Origin: Chitinophagaceae bacterium
GTDB lineage: Bacteria > Bacteroidota > Bacteroidia > Chitinophagales > Chitinophagaceae
NCBI GenBank assembly: GCA_003136915.1
Contig: PLEB01000191.1
Span: forward strand, 1 to 13,530
Direction: 5' to 3'
DNA length: 13,530 nt
Shown here: piece after piece, positions 1 through 7,441 of the stretch
Layout of the letters: each line of letters starts with the position of its first letter
How positions within the stretch are numbered: the stretch's first letter is position 1
Translations under genes and position numbers: made by a program
The notes under the pieces: model-generated
Databases searched by the model: none
What the model was told of the DNA's origin: nothing
The model's input: the letters and a program-made list of their open reading frames with translations, nothing else

Positions 1-677
1 AGATCCGTAAGGGAGAAAAAATTGCTGTGATCGGAAAAACCGGCAGCGGAAAAACAACCCTTGCGCAGTTGTTGCTCCGGTTTTATGATCCTACACACGG
101 CGTGCTGCGCTTGGATGGAAAAGATATTAAAACGCTGGATATCCGTAATCTGCGCAGCCAGATCGGATATGTTCCACAGGATGTGTTTCTGTTCAGCGAT
201 ACGGTCGCTGGAAATATCTTATTCGGTAGCGAAAATAAGACCGAATCTATTGCGAGGAAAGCAGCCGGATTCGCCAGCGTTGACCAGGAGATCCTCCAGT
301 TTTCTTCCGGATTCGATACCCTGATCGGAGAACGCGGCGTTACTTTGAGCGGAGGCCAAAAGCAGCGAATCTCTATAGCCCGTGCCTTGGCCAAAGATCA
401 TGAACTGGTAATCTTTGACGATTGCCTGAGCGCCGTGGATGCGCGGACGGAGAAAGAAATTATCAGCCGGCTCTACGCCTACCTGCAACAAAAAACTGCC
501 ATTATTATAACCCACCGCATATTCACGTTGTTTGAATTTGACCGGATCATCGTACTGGATCAGGGAAGGATAGTTGAAACCGGCACTCACGCCGGACTCA
601 TGGCTATGAACGGCTATTACGCGCGTTTGTATGAGCAGCAACAGCAAACTGGCGAAGAAGCCCAAACCCGCGACTGA
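1..677 (+). CDS. ABC exporter, C-terminal ATP-binding domain (partial, 5' end outside window)
   Basis: This is the nucleotide-binding domain of a type IV (MsbA/MdlAB-like) ABC exporter. The reading frame is open from base 3, so the gene starts upstream and its membrane domain lies outside the window. Visible in order: Walker A GKTGSGKTT (about nt 33-59), Q-loop VPQD (about 171-182), signature LSGGQ (345-359), Walker B LVIFDD (405-422), D-loop SAVD, and the H-loop histidine in ITHR (about 519-530). The C-terminal tail is Gln/Glu-rich. The catalytic-base position after Walker B is Asp (codon 420-422) instead of the usual Glu. In known heterodimeric exporters such as TM287/288 this marks the degenerate ATP site, so the protein may pair with a second half-transporter. 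The substrate cannot be inferred. There is no clear terminator before the next promoter. Confidence 0.95.
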   Translation, partial: IRKGEKIAVIGKTGSGKTTLAQLLLRFYDPTHGVLRLDGKDIKTLDIRNLRSQIGYVPQDVFLFSDTVAGNILFGSENKTESIARKAAGFASVDQEILQFSSGFDTLIGERGVTLSGGQKQRISIARALAKDHELVIFDDCLSAVDARTEKEIISRLYAYLQQKTAIIITHRIFTLFEFDRIIVLDQGRIVETGTHAGLMAMNGYYARLYEQQQQTGEEAQTRD

Positions 678-724
678 CGCTATTTCGCGTATAAACCCGT
701 ACCTGGCTTTATATTGGGGAAATT

Positions 725-754
725 TTTGCCAGTTCTGGAACAATATTATATTTG
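725..754 (+). promoter_or_regulatory. Bacteroidota-type promoter for the PUR-family gene
   Basis: A TTTG (725-728) is followed after 18 bp by TATATTTG (747-754), a perfect match to the TAnnTTTG -7 box used by the Bacteroidota primary sigma factor; the known spacing is about 17-23 bp. Transcription would start near 761, giving a leader of roughly 30 nt before the GTG at 793. It lies in the 115-bp gap after the ABC gene, so the PUR gene is probably transcribed independently. Confidence 0.7.
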
Positions 755-792
755 TAGTGCTTCTCTAATTTATTTACCTAAAAACAACCAAC

Positions 793-1245
793 GTGGCTTA
801 CGAGAATAATGATAAAAGAATGGAAAGTGTTTACAGCAAAAGGATCAGGGCTGGTAAACGCAGGACTTATTTCTTTGATGTTCGGGCTACTCGGAGCAAT
901 GATTATTATCTGACGATTACGGAAAGTCGTAAAAAATTCAACGAAGACGGGTACGACCGTCATAAGATCTTTCTCTACAAAGAGGATTTTAATAAGTTTA
1001 TCAAAGCCCTCACAGAAGCCGTGGACTATGTAAAGACAGACCTGATGCCCGATTTTGATTTTGATGCGTTTAATCACGATCAGCAGGTCGAGAACGGAGA
1101 AACAACAGCCAGTGCTGAACCATACCTTGATCCTGCCATTCAGGTTTCAGCCGTCGAAGTAAAAGATGAGACACCTGCAGCTGTGCCCTCTCCGGCTCCT
1201 TCCGCGTCCACACCTGATCATTTGGAAGAAGTGGATAAATGGTAA
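793..1245 (+). CDS. PUR-family (PUR-alpha-like) DNA/RNA-binding protein
   Basis: A 150-residue protein with one PUR repeat at about residues 10-92: the conserved core runs from ESVYSKRIRAGKRRTYF through DYYLTITESRKK, then KIFLYKEDFNKF and a helix ending in DLMPDFDFD. Single-repeat bacterial PUR proteins dimerise and bind single-stranded DNA or RNA, as shown for Borrelia BpuR; in Bacteroidota the family is near universal and generally annotated as DUF3276/PUR. Residues about 95-140 are a Pro/Ala/Glu-rich, probably disordered linker, followed by an acidic, aromatic end, EEVDKW. The start is GTG at 793, giving MAYENNDKRMES; the ATG at codon 10 is possible but would trim the conserved N-terminus. 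It has its own promoter upstream and converges on the glycosyltransferase gene. The targets regulated here are unknown. Confidence 0.93.
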   Translation: MAYENNDKRMESVYSKRIRAGKRRTYFFDVRATRSNDYYLTITESRKKFNEDGYDRHKIFLYKEDFNKFIKALTEAVDYVKTDLMPDFDFDAFNHDQQVENGETTASAEPYLDPAIQVSAVEVKDETPAAVPSPAPSASTPDHLEEVDKW

Positions 1246-1275
1246 TTACGCATTTCTCAGTATCTTGTTTTGTTG

Positions 1276-1303
1276 TTGATGGTTGATAGTTAATGGTTGA
1301 TGG
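1276..1303 (-). repeat. Tandem heptamer array, left arm (4 units)
   Basis: Read on the minus strand this is four contiguous 7-bp units: CCATCAA (1303-1297), CCATTAA (1296-1290), CTATCAA (1289-1283) and CCATCAA (1282-1276). A degenerate fifth unit may follow. The same heptamer appears inverted at 1332-1352 and again at 5961-5995. It lies in the gap between two convergent genes. Confidence 0.85.
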
Positions 1304-1355
1304 ACTTTTGGTGCGGATTCGCAATAAGATTCCATCAACCATATACCATCAACCA
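1280..1355. repeat. Long imperfect inverted repeat between convergent genes
   Basis: The 25-bp arms 1280-1304 and 1331-1355 match at 22 of 25 positions when one is reverse complemented. They surround a 26-bp centre that contains a small TGCG-gatt-CGCA stem (about 1312-1323), so the whole 76 bp is close to palindromic. Transcripts from either side could fold it into a long hairpin. It sits between the stop codons of the PUR gene and the glycosyltransferase gene. Neither side has a T-tract, so it is not a standard intrinsic terminator, although it could block read-through or protect 3' ends from exonucleases. Confidence 0.8.
1332..1352 (+). repeat. Tandem heptamer array, right arm (3 units)
   Basis: Three contiguous 7-bp units, CCATCAA, CCATATA and CCATCAA, followed by a truncated CCAG. 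The orientation is opposite to the 1276-1303 array. The array begins 15 bp beyond the stop codon of the minus-strand glycosyltransferase gene. Confidence 0.85.
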
Positions 1356-1367
1356 GTCCTCCAAAGC

Positions 1368-2477
1368 TCACGGCACTTCAATAAACTCCGCCGCTCTCCG
1401 GGCAATATTTTCCCAATAAAAATGATCGTAGAACGCCGGAGGAATCCGGGCTTGCATCCCGGCCTGCCGAATAGTGGATTCCGCAAAAAAATTCCAGTCA
1501 TGATCTGCACAAACCACTAATTTTCCATTACAGAGACGCTGATCAATACCCGTTGAACCACTTTCAGTAGAAATCGAATTCAGATTATATCCAAGGGCTT
1601 CCACCAGTTTCGTTTTAATTCCGCCGCCCAGGATCACCGGGTTTAAGAATGCGTCGCAACCTTTGAGGAAGGTTTCCAGATCATTTGTAAAACCAATAAC
1701 CCGAACGCCTGGGAATGATTCGCTGAAATATTTCTCCGGGATTTCGATCCCACAGATCAGTATACGATATGCAAAACCCTTTTCCTGCAACAAGGGATTT
1801 ACCCGGAAAAGCAGGTTTTCCAAAGCCTCCAGGTTAGGACCATAGCGAAAAGCTCCGTTAAAAAATAATAAAGAATCAGATGGAGGGATGGAATACTGCC
1901 GACGCAGAAAATCCTTTGCGGAGACGGTCTCCGATTGCTGTGGAGGGGAGGAAATTTCAATACCGTAAGTCACTATCAGGCATAGATCCGGACGCAATCC
2001 GAATTCGCGGATGGCAAAAGCTTTATCCGAATCAGTAATGAAGAAATTATAATCCGCGTGCCTGTGTGTGTATTTTTCATAAATCCATAATATGCGCCAC
2101 CACCACTTTCCCAGGCTTTTCCACCGGTTGGCTTCTATATTATGGGAATGGACGATCAGCCGGACCCCACAAAATTTTTTGAGTAGAATCCCCAGCCACC
2201 CGTAATAAGGATGTTCAATAATCAGGTGGCTTGCATTTCTTTCCCGGATTATCCTTCTTAAGTAAAAAAAATAAAAAGGATTAATATACCGTAACCTGCT
2301 ATCAGAAAGACCGTTCAATAAGACATATCCCTCCGCAAGGCCAGGATCATTTTTTTTTGTGGATACGCATGTAACCTCGTGATATTTCGAAAAATATTTA
2401 TAAAAAAGGGAGATCAGTTTTTGTCCCCCGGACTTTGCAGGAAGAAATGGATAGGAGATAATGGAGACTACGTTCAT
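1368..2477 (-). CDS. Glycosyltransferase, GT4-like (GT-B fold)
   Basis: A 369-residue cytosolic glycosyltransferase, the usual length for GT4. The N-terminal half has the PFLPAKSGGQKL loop (residues 10-21) typical of the acceptor/donor cleft and HSHNIEANRW (110-119), which corresponds to the 'HNVES' region of relatives. The C-terminal donor domain has FNGAF (206-210), VIGFTNDL (260-267) and GGGIKTKLVEAL (284-295). Glu293 is the second Glu of the family's EX7E motif; the first Glu is replaced by glycine, as in GT4 members with a 'GxGIKxK' loop. The ATG overlaps the yfhO stop codon in ATGA, implying translational coupling to a protein of a lipid-sugar-handling family. It probably makes an envelope glycoconjugate. 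Neither donor sugar nor acceptor can be named from sequence. Confidence 0.88.
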   Translation of the reverse strand: MNVVSIISYPFLPAKSGGQKLISLFYKYFSKYHEVTCVSTKKNDPGLAEGYVLLNGLSDSRLRYINPFYFFYLRRIIRERNASHLIIEHPYYGWLGILLKKFCGVRLIVHSHNIEANRWKSLGKWWWRILWIYEKYTHRHADYNFFITDSDKAFAIREFGLRPDLCLIVTYGIEISSPPQQSETVSAKDFLRRQYSIPPSDSLLFFNGAFRYGPNLEALENLLFRVNPLLQEKGFAYRILICGIEIPEKYFSESFPGVRVIGFTNDLETFLKGCDAFLNPVILGGGIKTKLVEALGYNLNSISTESGSTGIDQRLCNGKLVVCADHDWNFFAESTIRQAGMQARIPPAFYDHFYWENIARRAAEFIEVP

Positions 2478-5020
2478 TTAGAGTGGTTGATCTGAATCGT
2501 CAACTTCTCCTGCTTTCCCCTGAACGAGCTAAAGATCGCCGCTATCAGCAACAGATAGGTAATTATGGCCGCCCAAACGCTGATCCGGTTTCCGGTTATA
2601 AAGGACCGCGGCTCAAACCGGAATTCAATCCTGTGTGAACCTGCGGGAATGGCCATTCCGCGGAGTACGTAATCCACTTTACAATAAGGCGATTCCTTCC
2701 CGTCGATATATGCAGCCCATCCCTTGGGATAATAAATTTCACTGAACACAGCAAACTGATTGGTTTTTGCATTGAACTGATAACTTATTTTATCATTCTC
2801 ATTATTAATCAGCCTAATACTTGCCGAATCATCTTTTACAGGCGTGAAAGGAATATCGGCAGCAAACGATTTCTGCGTGATGGCGGTATCCTGTATGTTC
2901 ACGGTATCCAGCGCTGCCATTTCTTCATCCGAACTATTAACATATTTTATCGCAGATACCAGCCAGCAGGAACCGTATGCATCCGGATTCAGCACTGCCA
3001 TATCACTCCGGCCGTCTGGTCCTTTCCGGATAATGTATTTTGTGTTCAGCATATTATACACCCGCTTATTGCCCTTGATAAGCTGGCGTTGAATGATATC
3101 GTCGTACAAGGCGAGTTTTGCCGGATGATATCCGCCGACCGAATTAAAGAAATAGGAGGCATGAGAATCCGTGAACGGATCTCCGCTGCTTTCATCGAGC
3201 ACACGGAAATTTTTTTCGGGGTCGGCCTTGATTTTTTGATCGGCCGGAGTAGGCGCAAATACTGACTCGAGCACGTCAGGATCCAAATAGGTTTCATCGT
3301 TCAGATATTTTGTCCCCTCCGCAAGCAGGTCATAAGAACTCAAAACGATGAGAGCGGAGAGGAGGATCACGGGCTTGATCCGGTTCTTTATGTACAGCCA
3401 GACCAACGCAAGGCTTATCAATACAAAAAGAAAACTCCTGAGCATATCTGAACCAAAAATGGATTTTCTGTCATCCTCCAGTCCATTCAATAACCCGGCG
3501 GCTAACTGACCGGCTTGTTGTTGCATTTCAGGAGTTGGCTGTTTGCCTTTCGTCATGCTCTGCAAAAGATTACTGGACCAACTTTCCCTGAGTGGAATAT
3601 CCCTCGAGCCTTTGTAATCACTGAACGCATATGCGGCAAGCGTGATCAACGCCAATCCGGCTGTCGCATACAATACTTTTTTGAATTTAATCCAGACCAA
3701 CTCTTTTGGATCTCCCGAATAGATCAATTGCTGAAGACCCAGTACGGCGAGCAAAGGAAAAGTAAACTGGGGAATGACCAGGGCCATGGTCGGCGCCCTG
3801 AACTTATTATAGAAAGGCATGTGATCAAAAAGAAAATAATTCACCGCAGAAAAATTGCTTCCCCAGGAAAGGATGATCGCAAATATCGTCACTGCTAGTA
3901 TCCACCATTTGTGCCAGCTTTTTACAAATACGATTCCGAGTAAGAATAAGAAACAGATTACAGCGCCAAGGTAGACCGGACCACTGGTTCCTCTCGACTG
4001 GGCTCCCCAATAGGCATTAGAATTCGCCATCCCAAGGGCATTATCTTCCGGAACACCCATCTCCTCTAATTTATCCGCAAACTTGGAGTCCCCGGTTAAT
4101 TCTTTACCTCCCGATCCGCCGCCCGACATGCCGGGAACAAAAAGCGTGAGTGTTTCTTTGATACCATAACTCCACATAAATGCATAGTCTTTGTCGAGAC
4201 CGCCCTTGCTTTTATTATTTTTATCAACCTGTGAAAGTTCTGATTTACCGCCCCGCATTGTTTCCGATGCATATTCTTTAGTGGGCAACATTACCAATGC
4301 ATAATTCATAAAGCCTACAAAAAGGGATGCCGTTACTATAATGAGTGAGATAATATGCTGCTTTAGCTTTTTCTCTTTCCAGGAACTGATCAGATAGGCT
4401 AGTATAATAAATCCCGTAATGATACCCGTATAATAAATTATCTGCAAGTGCTGTGTGCTAACCTGTATGCCAAACATCAGCGTGGTCAGTGCTGCTCCCC
4501 ATAAATACTTTCCCTGAAGGATGAGCAACACACCCGCAATCACTGCGGGCATATAGCTTATCGCCTGGATCTCCGAATCATGACCGACAGCTACGAGAAT
4601 AGGGTCAAATGTTGAATAGGCATACGCAATGGAGCCGAGTACGCCGAGAAAACTATTTAGTTTGAAGACCTGCGTTAAAATATAAAAGCAAACGCAGGCC
4701 GTAAAAAAGAAAAAAATCGGCTTGGGAAATCCAAGATTGAACAGATAATAGAAATAACCGATCGTTATGGCGGAGGTCCCCTCCAAAGCAATATTATATG
4801 CCGGCATTCCGCTGAATGCGCTTTCCATCCACAATGGAAAATGCCCGTATTTTGCTTTGTACTCCTTGGATTGCTGAGCCATTCCATTGTATTGGATCAC
4901 ATCAGATTGTTCCAGGACCTTGCCCTGTAAAGCAGGCCTGCTATACAACATGGCGACTAAGAGAAACACAATAATTGCAATGATATGCGGAACCGTTTTT
5001 TTAATGAGCTGCGAATTCAT
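2474..5020 (-). CDS. YfhO-family polytopic membrane protein (GT-C-like)
   Basis: A large integral membrane protein of the YfhO family. Gram-positive members use an undecaprenyl-phosphate sugar to glycosylate lipoteichoic acid outside the membrane; the Bacteroidota acceptor is unknown. From the ATG at 5020 the protein has 848 residues; an in-frame GTG at 5044 would add eight, but the sequence beginning MNSQLIKKTVPHII with a helix straight after is more natural. Numbered from the GTG: TM helix about 19-34, then the first external loop with D48 and Q51 (QSDVIQY) and FSGMPAY, where GT-C enzymes keep catalytic Asp residues. Many further helices follow, with a HDSEI loop at 155-159 and a Gly-rich GMSGGGSGGK loop near 305-314. 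The C-terminal extracytoplasmic domain has FSEIYYPKGW and a VLRGMAIPAG segment typical of the family, then a last helix. It forms a unit with the glycosyltransferase downstream. Confidence 0.9.
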   Translation of the reverse strand: MNSQLIKKTVPHIIAIIVFLLVAMLYSRPALQGKVLEQSDVIQYNGMAQQSKEYKAKYGHFPLWMESAFSGMPAYNIALEGTSAITIGYFYYLFNLGFPKPIFFFFTACVCFYILTQVFKLNSFLGVLGSIAYAYSTFDPILVAVGHDSEIQAISYMPAVIAGVLLILQGKYLWGAALTTLMFGIQVSTQHLQIIYYTGIITGFIILAYLISSWKEKKLKQHIISLIIVTASLFVGFMNYALVMLPTKEYASETMRGGKSELSQVDKNNKSKGGLDKDYAFMWSYGIKETLTLFVPGMSGGGSGGKELTGDSKFADKLEEMGVPEDNALGMANSNAYWGAQSRGTSGPVYLGAVICFLFLLGIVFVKSWHKWWILAVTIFAIILSWGSNFSAVNYFLFDHMPFYNKFRAPTMALVIPQFTFPLLAVLGLQQLIYSGDPKELVWIKFKKVLYATAGLALITLAAYAFSDYKGSRDIPLRESWSSNLLQSMTKGKQPTPEMQQQAGQLAAGLLNGLEDDRKSIFGSDMLRSFLFVLISLALVWLYIKNRIKPVILLSALIVLSSYDLLAEGTKYLNDETYLDPDVLESVFAPTPADQKIKADPEKNFRVLDESSGDPFTDSHASYFFNSVGGYHPAKLALYDDIIQRQLIKGNKRVYNMLNTKYIIRKGPDGRSDMAVLNPDAYGSCWLVSAIKYVNSSDEEMAALDTVNIQDTAITQKSFAADIPFTPVKDDSASIRLINNENDKISYQFNAKTNQFAVFSEIYYPKGWAAYIDGKESPYCKVDYVLRGMAIPAGSHRIEFRFEPRSFITGNRISVWAAIITYLLLIAAIFSSFRGKQEKLTIQINHSK

Positions 5021-5085
5021 ACAGTTCAAAATGATTAATCCCACAAAATAATGGTATTTTAAGCAGAAATTTGGATTTTTGAACC

Positions 5086-5364
5086 ATGGCTCTGCTCAGG
5101 ATGTTCAACCGGTCGGCTTTTATTTGTAATGTGTGTTTTCTGCTCGCTATCACAATCCTTTGGATACATCATCCCGTTAATGCAGGCCTGGCATCGTTGC
5201 TCATTGTAATGGGATTTTTTCTTTCATTCATATTTAATCTGGTAGTGAATGTGTGGTTATTCATAAGAATGATAATTAAGAAGCCAATCAATGAAGTTCC
5301 CCTCGCGTTGATCTATCTCAATGGAAGTTTTCTGGCTATTCAACTATTCCTCTTATTCAAATGA
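5086..5364 (+). CDS. Small conserved membrane protein, three predicted helices
   Basis: A 92-residue, strongly hydrophobic protein with predicted helices at about residues 11-28, 34-62 and 72-91. A positively charged loop (RMIIKK) lies before the third helix. It resembles small uncharacterised membrane proteins of Bacteroidota that open with an FNxSAFxCN motif; that resemblance is from memory and not from a search. Either the ATG at 5086 or the one at 5101 (giving MFNRSAFICN) could be the start; the second fits the motif better. It is divergent from yfhO, 65 bp from the preferred yfhO ATG, and converges on the acetyltransferase gene. No function can be assigned. Confidence 0.72.
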   Translation: MALLRMFNRSAFICNVCFLLAITILWIHHPVNAGLASLLIVMGFFLSFIFNLVVNVWLFIRMIIKKPINEVPLALIYLNGSFLAIQLFLLFK

Positions 5365-5404
5365 TCCGACAAATCCCGGATGATAAAGCGTATTGCTATG
5401 GCCG

Positions 5405-5935
5405 TTAGGGTTTGTCAACCAAATCAATCCTCATCACATAATCATTCATAAAATATCCGTTTCCAATATCGATATCTTCTTCTCTGATAACATGGAAGCC
5501 CAGCTTTTCGTAGAAGAATCTGGCCTTATTATGACGGTTAACATTTAAGAGCATAATCTTTCCATGGGCCGCTTTTACCCGCCCAATAACCGCCTCGATC
5601 AGAAGCTTGCCGAGACCTTTTCCCTGAAGAACATTGTCAATATAAATTTTATGGAGCTTCCATATTTCTCCCTTATCATATGGCGAATAAGAGGCAAATC
5701 CGGAAGGCCTCGATTCATAGTCAAGAATGAGAAACACATGATGCTGTTCTTCCAATTGGCTCGCCAGCAATTCCCTGTTGTAGAGCAGCTTCAGCATATA
5801 ATCTAACTGTGATGAATCCAATATGGATCCATAAGTCAGCGGCCAGATCTTTTCCGCAAGGGATTGAATAATCCCCAGCTCTTTATTATTTGCTACCCTG
5901 ATTGAAACCTTTGTTGTGGAAGTATTTTTTTTCAT
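5405..5935 (-). CDS. GNAT-family N-acetyltransferase
   Basis: A 176-residue protein of normal length for a GNAT domain, which transfers an acetyl group from acetyl-CoA to an amine. Strand 1 is VSIRVANNKELGII (10-23). Motif A is LHKIYIDNVLQGKGLGKLL (94-112), with the Q-G-K-G-L-G pyrophosphate loop at 104-109. Motif B has NVNRHNKARFFYEKLGF (131-147), including the conserved Asn and the Tyr that usually serves as general acid (Tyr142). The acceptor is unknown. The ATG start has no clear ribosome binding site. It is the gene after sdaA on the same strand, 66 bp away, with a heptamer repeat array in the gap, so co-transcription is possible but unproven. Confidence 0.92.
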   Translation of the reverse strand: MKKNTSTTKVSIRVANNKELGIIQSLAEKIWPLTYGSILDSSQLDYMLKLLYNRELLASQLEEQHHVFLILDYESRPSGFASYSPYDKGEIWKLHKIYIDNVLQGKGLGKLLIEAVIGRVKAAHGKIMLLNVNRHNKARFFYEKLGFHVIREEDIDIGNGYFMNDYVMRIDLVDKP

Positions 5936-5960
5936 AAAAACATAAGCAGGAAAGGTTCAC

Positions 5961-5995
5961 CCATAAACCATCATCCATAACCCATATCCCATCAA
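5961..5995 (+). repeat. Tandem heptamer array (5 units), sdaA-acetyltransferase gap
   Basis: Five contiguous 7-bp units, CCATAAA, CCATCAT, CCATAAC, CCATATC and CCATCAA, with CCAT at 5961, 5968, 5975, 5982 and 5989. The first four bases are invariant and the last three vary, mostly C/A/T. The array starts 6 bp beyond the sdaA stop codon, in the same orientation relative to its upstream gene as the 1332-1352 array. It lies in what would be the leader of the acetyltransferase gene if that gene is co-transcribed with sdaA. Confidence 0.85.
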
Positions 5996-6001
5996 CCCCT
6001 C

Positions 6002-7426
6002 TCAGCATTCGCTCAAACTTATCGGAATATGCACAGCCAGCCCGCCATCGGAAGTTTCTTTGTATTTACTGTTCATGTCAAGTGCCGTATCCCACATCGT
6101 GCGGATGACGGCATCCAGTGAAACTTTTGCAAAATCAGGCTTGCCCTGAAGGGCCAGCTGGGAAGCTGTAATGGCTTTTATGGCACCCATCGTATTTCGT
6201 TCAATGCAGGGGATCTGCACAAGACCTCCGATTGGATCGCAGGTGAGTCCGAGATGATGTTCCATGGCAATCTCAGCTGCCATCAGAGATTGGCGTTGTG
6301 TTCCCCCAAGCGCTTCTGTAAGGGCAGCTGCCGCCATAGCAGAGGATACGCCTATCTCAGCCTGGCAGCCTCCCATGGCTGCCGAAAGTGTAGCTCCCTT
6401 CTTGAAGATGCTTCCGATCTCTCCGGCAGTAAGCAGAAAATCAATTGTATTCTCGTTTGTACCCCCACAAAAACAGATGAAATACTGTAAAACGGCTGGG
6501 ATTACACCCGCAGCTCCGTTAGTTGGCGCTGTGACTACTTTACCAAAAGAGGCGTTTTCTTCGTTGACAGCTAGCGCAAAACAGCTTACCCAGTCCAGGA
6601 TATATTTGAAATCCTTTCCTCCCATACGTATGGCTTCTGTCCATTCTGCATAGTCGTTATAAGTCCTGCCTTCCAGCAATTTCTTATTCAAACCGGCGGC
6701 GCGGCGAGTGACCAGCAGACCCCCGGGCAGGGTTCCCCCGGTATGGCAACCCTTAAACATACATTCTTTCATCACCCGCCAGATCTCCAGCAGATCAGCT
6801 TTTATTGCCTGGTCTCCCCGCCAAACACGTTCATTCTCCAGAACCACTTCATGAATGGTCATGCCTGTTTTCATACACCAATGAAGGAGATCATTGGCTG
6901 AATCTATCGGAAAAGGAAGTTGGGAGGCGGAGTTGGCAGCAGGCAACTGCCCTTCTTTTTCAATAAAACCTCCACCGACGGAGTAATAGGTCTCTGCAAG
7001 CGGTTCGGAAACCTTAAAATCTGCGAGAAAACTAAGTGCATTCGGATGATATGGCAGGGAATCCTGCACAAGGAATTCTATGTCCTTTACAGGATCAAAT
7101 GGTAATTGTATGCCTCCGACCAGACGAATGATCTTATTTTCCTTAATCGATTCCACGATATCTGGTATGGATGCGGTATCGATCTGAACCGGATCATAGC
7201 CGGATAAGCCGAGCTCAACGGCAATATCGGTACCGTGTCCCTTCCCCGTTTTAGCCAGGGAGCCGTAAAGCAACACTTGTATGCGTTTTAGCTCGGGTAA
7301 CAGGCCTTTGTGCTCGAGAGACCGGATAAAGGACTGTGCTGCCCGCCAGGGACCCAAGGTGTGAGAACTGGAAGGCCCAACGCCAATCTTGAAGATATCA
7401 AAAACGGATATGGGCTCGTAAGACAA
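6002..7426 (-). CDS. sdaA: L-serine ammonia-lyase (L-serine dehydratase), iron-sulfur type, single chain
   Basis: Converts L-serine to pyruvate and ammonia in the cytosol with a [4Fe-4S] cluster that binds substrate directly. Alpha and beta domains are fused in one chain of about 474 residues, as in E. coli SdaA. Numbered from an in-frame TTG at 7444: [11 protein letters not shown] then GPSSSHT (23-29) in the beta domain; [12 protein letters not shown] and [12 protein letters not shown] in the alpha domain; cluster ligands Cys360 (GGCQAE), Cys402 (LTCDP) and Cys413 (IPCIER). The last residue is Cys480. In the Legionella enzyme a C-terminal cysteine binds the fourth iron as a built-in inhibitor, so the same 'tail-in-mouth' control is likely here. 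No ATG is available. The TTG at 7426 ([10 protein letters not shown]) is preferred because the TTG at 7444 falls inside the predicted -7 box. Confidence 0.95.
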   Translation of the reverse strand: MSYEPISVFDIFKIGVGPSSSHTLGPWRAAQSFIRSLEHKGLLPELKRIQVLLYGSLAKTGKGHGTDIAVELGLSGYDPVQIDTASIPDIVESIKENKIIRLVGGIQLPFDPVKDIEFLVQDSLPYHPNALSFLADFKVSEPLAETYYSVGGGFIEKEGQLPAANSASQLPFPIDSANDLLHWCMKTGMTIHEVVLENERVWRGDQAIKADLLEIWRVMKECMFKGCHTGGTLPGGLLVTRRAAGLNKKLLEGRTYNDYAEWTEAIRMGGKDFKYILDWVSCFALAVNEENASFGKVVTAPTNGAAGVIPAVLQYFICFCGGTNENTIDFLLTAGEIGSIFKKGATLSAAMGGCQAEIGVSSAMAAAALTEALGGTQRQSLMAAEIAMEHHLGLTCDPIGGLVQIPCIERNTMGAIKAITASQLALQGKPDFAKVSLDAVIRTMWDTALDMNSKYKETSDGGLAVHIPISLSEC

Positions 7427-7441
7427 GAAGAAGACTTTGAC

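Noticed and set aside
219..743. Long minus-strand frame opposite the ABC transporter domain
   Set aside because: It is antisense to a clear ABC domain, has no recognisable motif, and would cover the PUR-gene promoter region.
1070..1520. Two overlapping frames, one on each strand, both beginning MVDG and sharing an RIR..PSTI pattern
   Set aside because: Their likeness comes from the near-palindromic repeat at 1280-1355 being read on both strands. They run into the antisense of real genes and lack any domain.
3515..3898. Plus-strand frame opposite the YfhO-family gene
   Set aside because: It lies antisense to membrane-helix coding sequence, has no domain, and lacks an upstream promoter match.
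5358..5384. Weak stem ATCCG...CGGAT in the convergent gap after the small three-helix protein
   Set aside because: Only five pairs with an 8-nt loop, a mismatch on extension and no T-tract on either strand, so a terminator cannot be supported.
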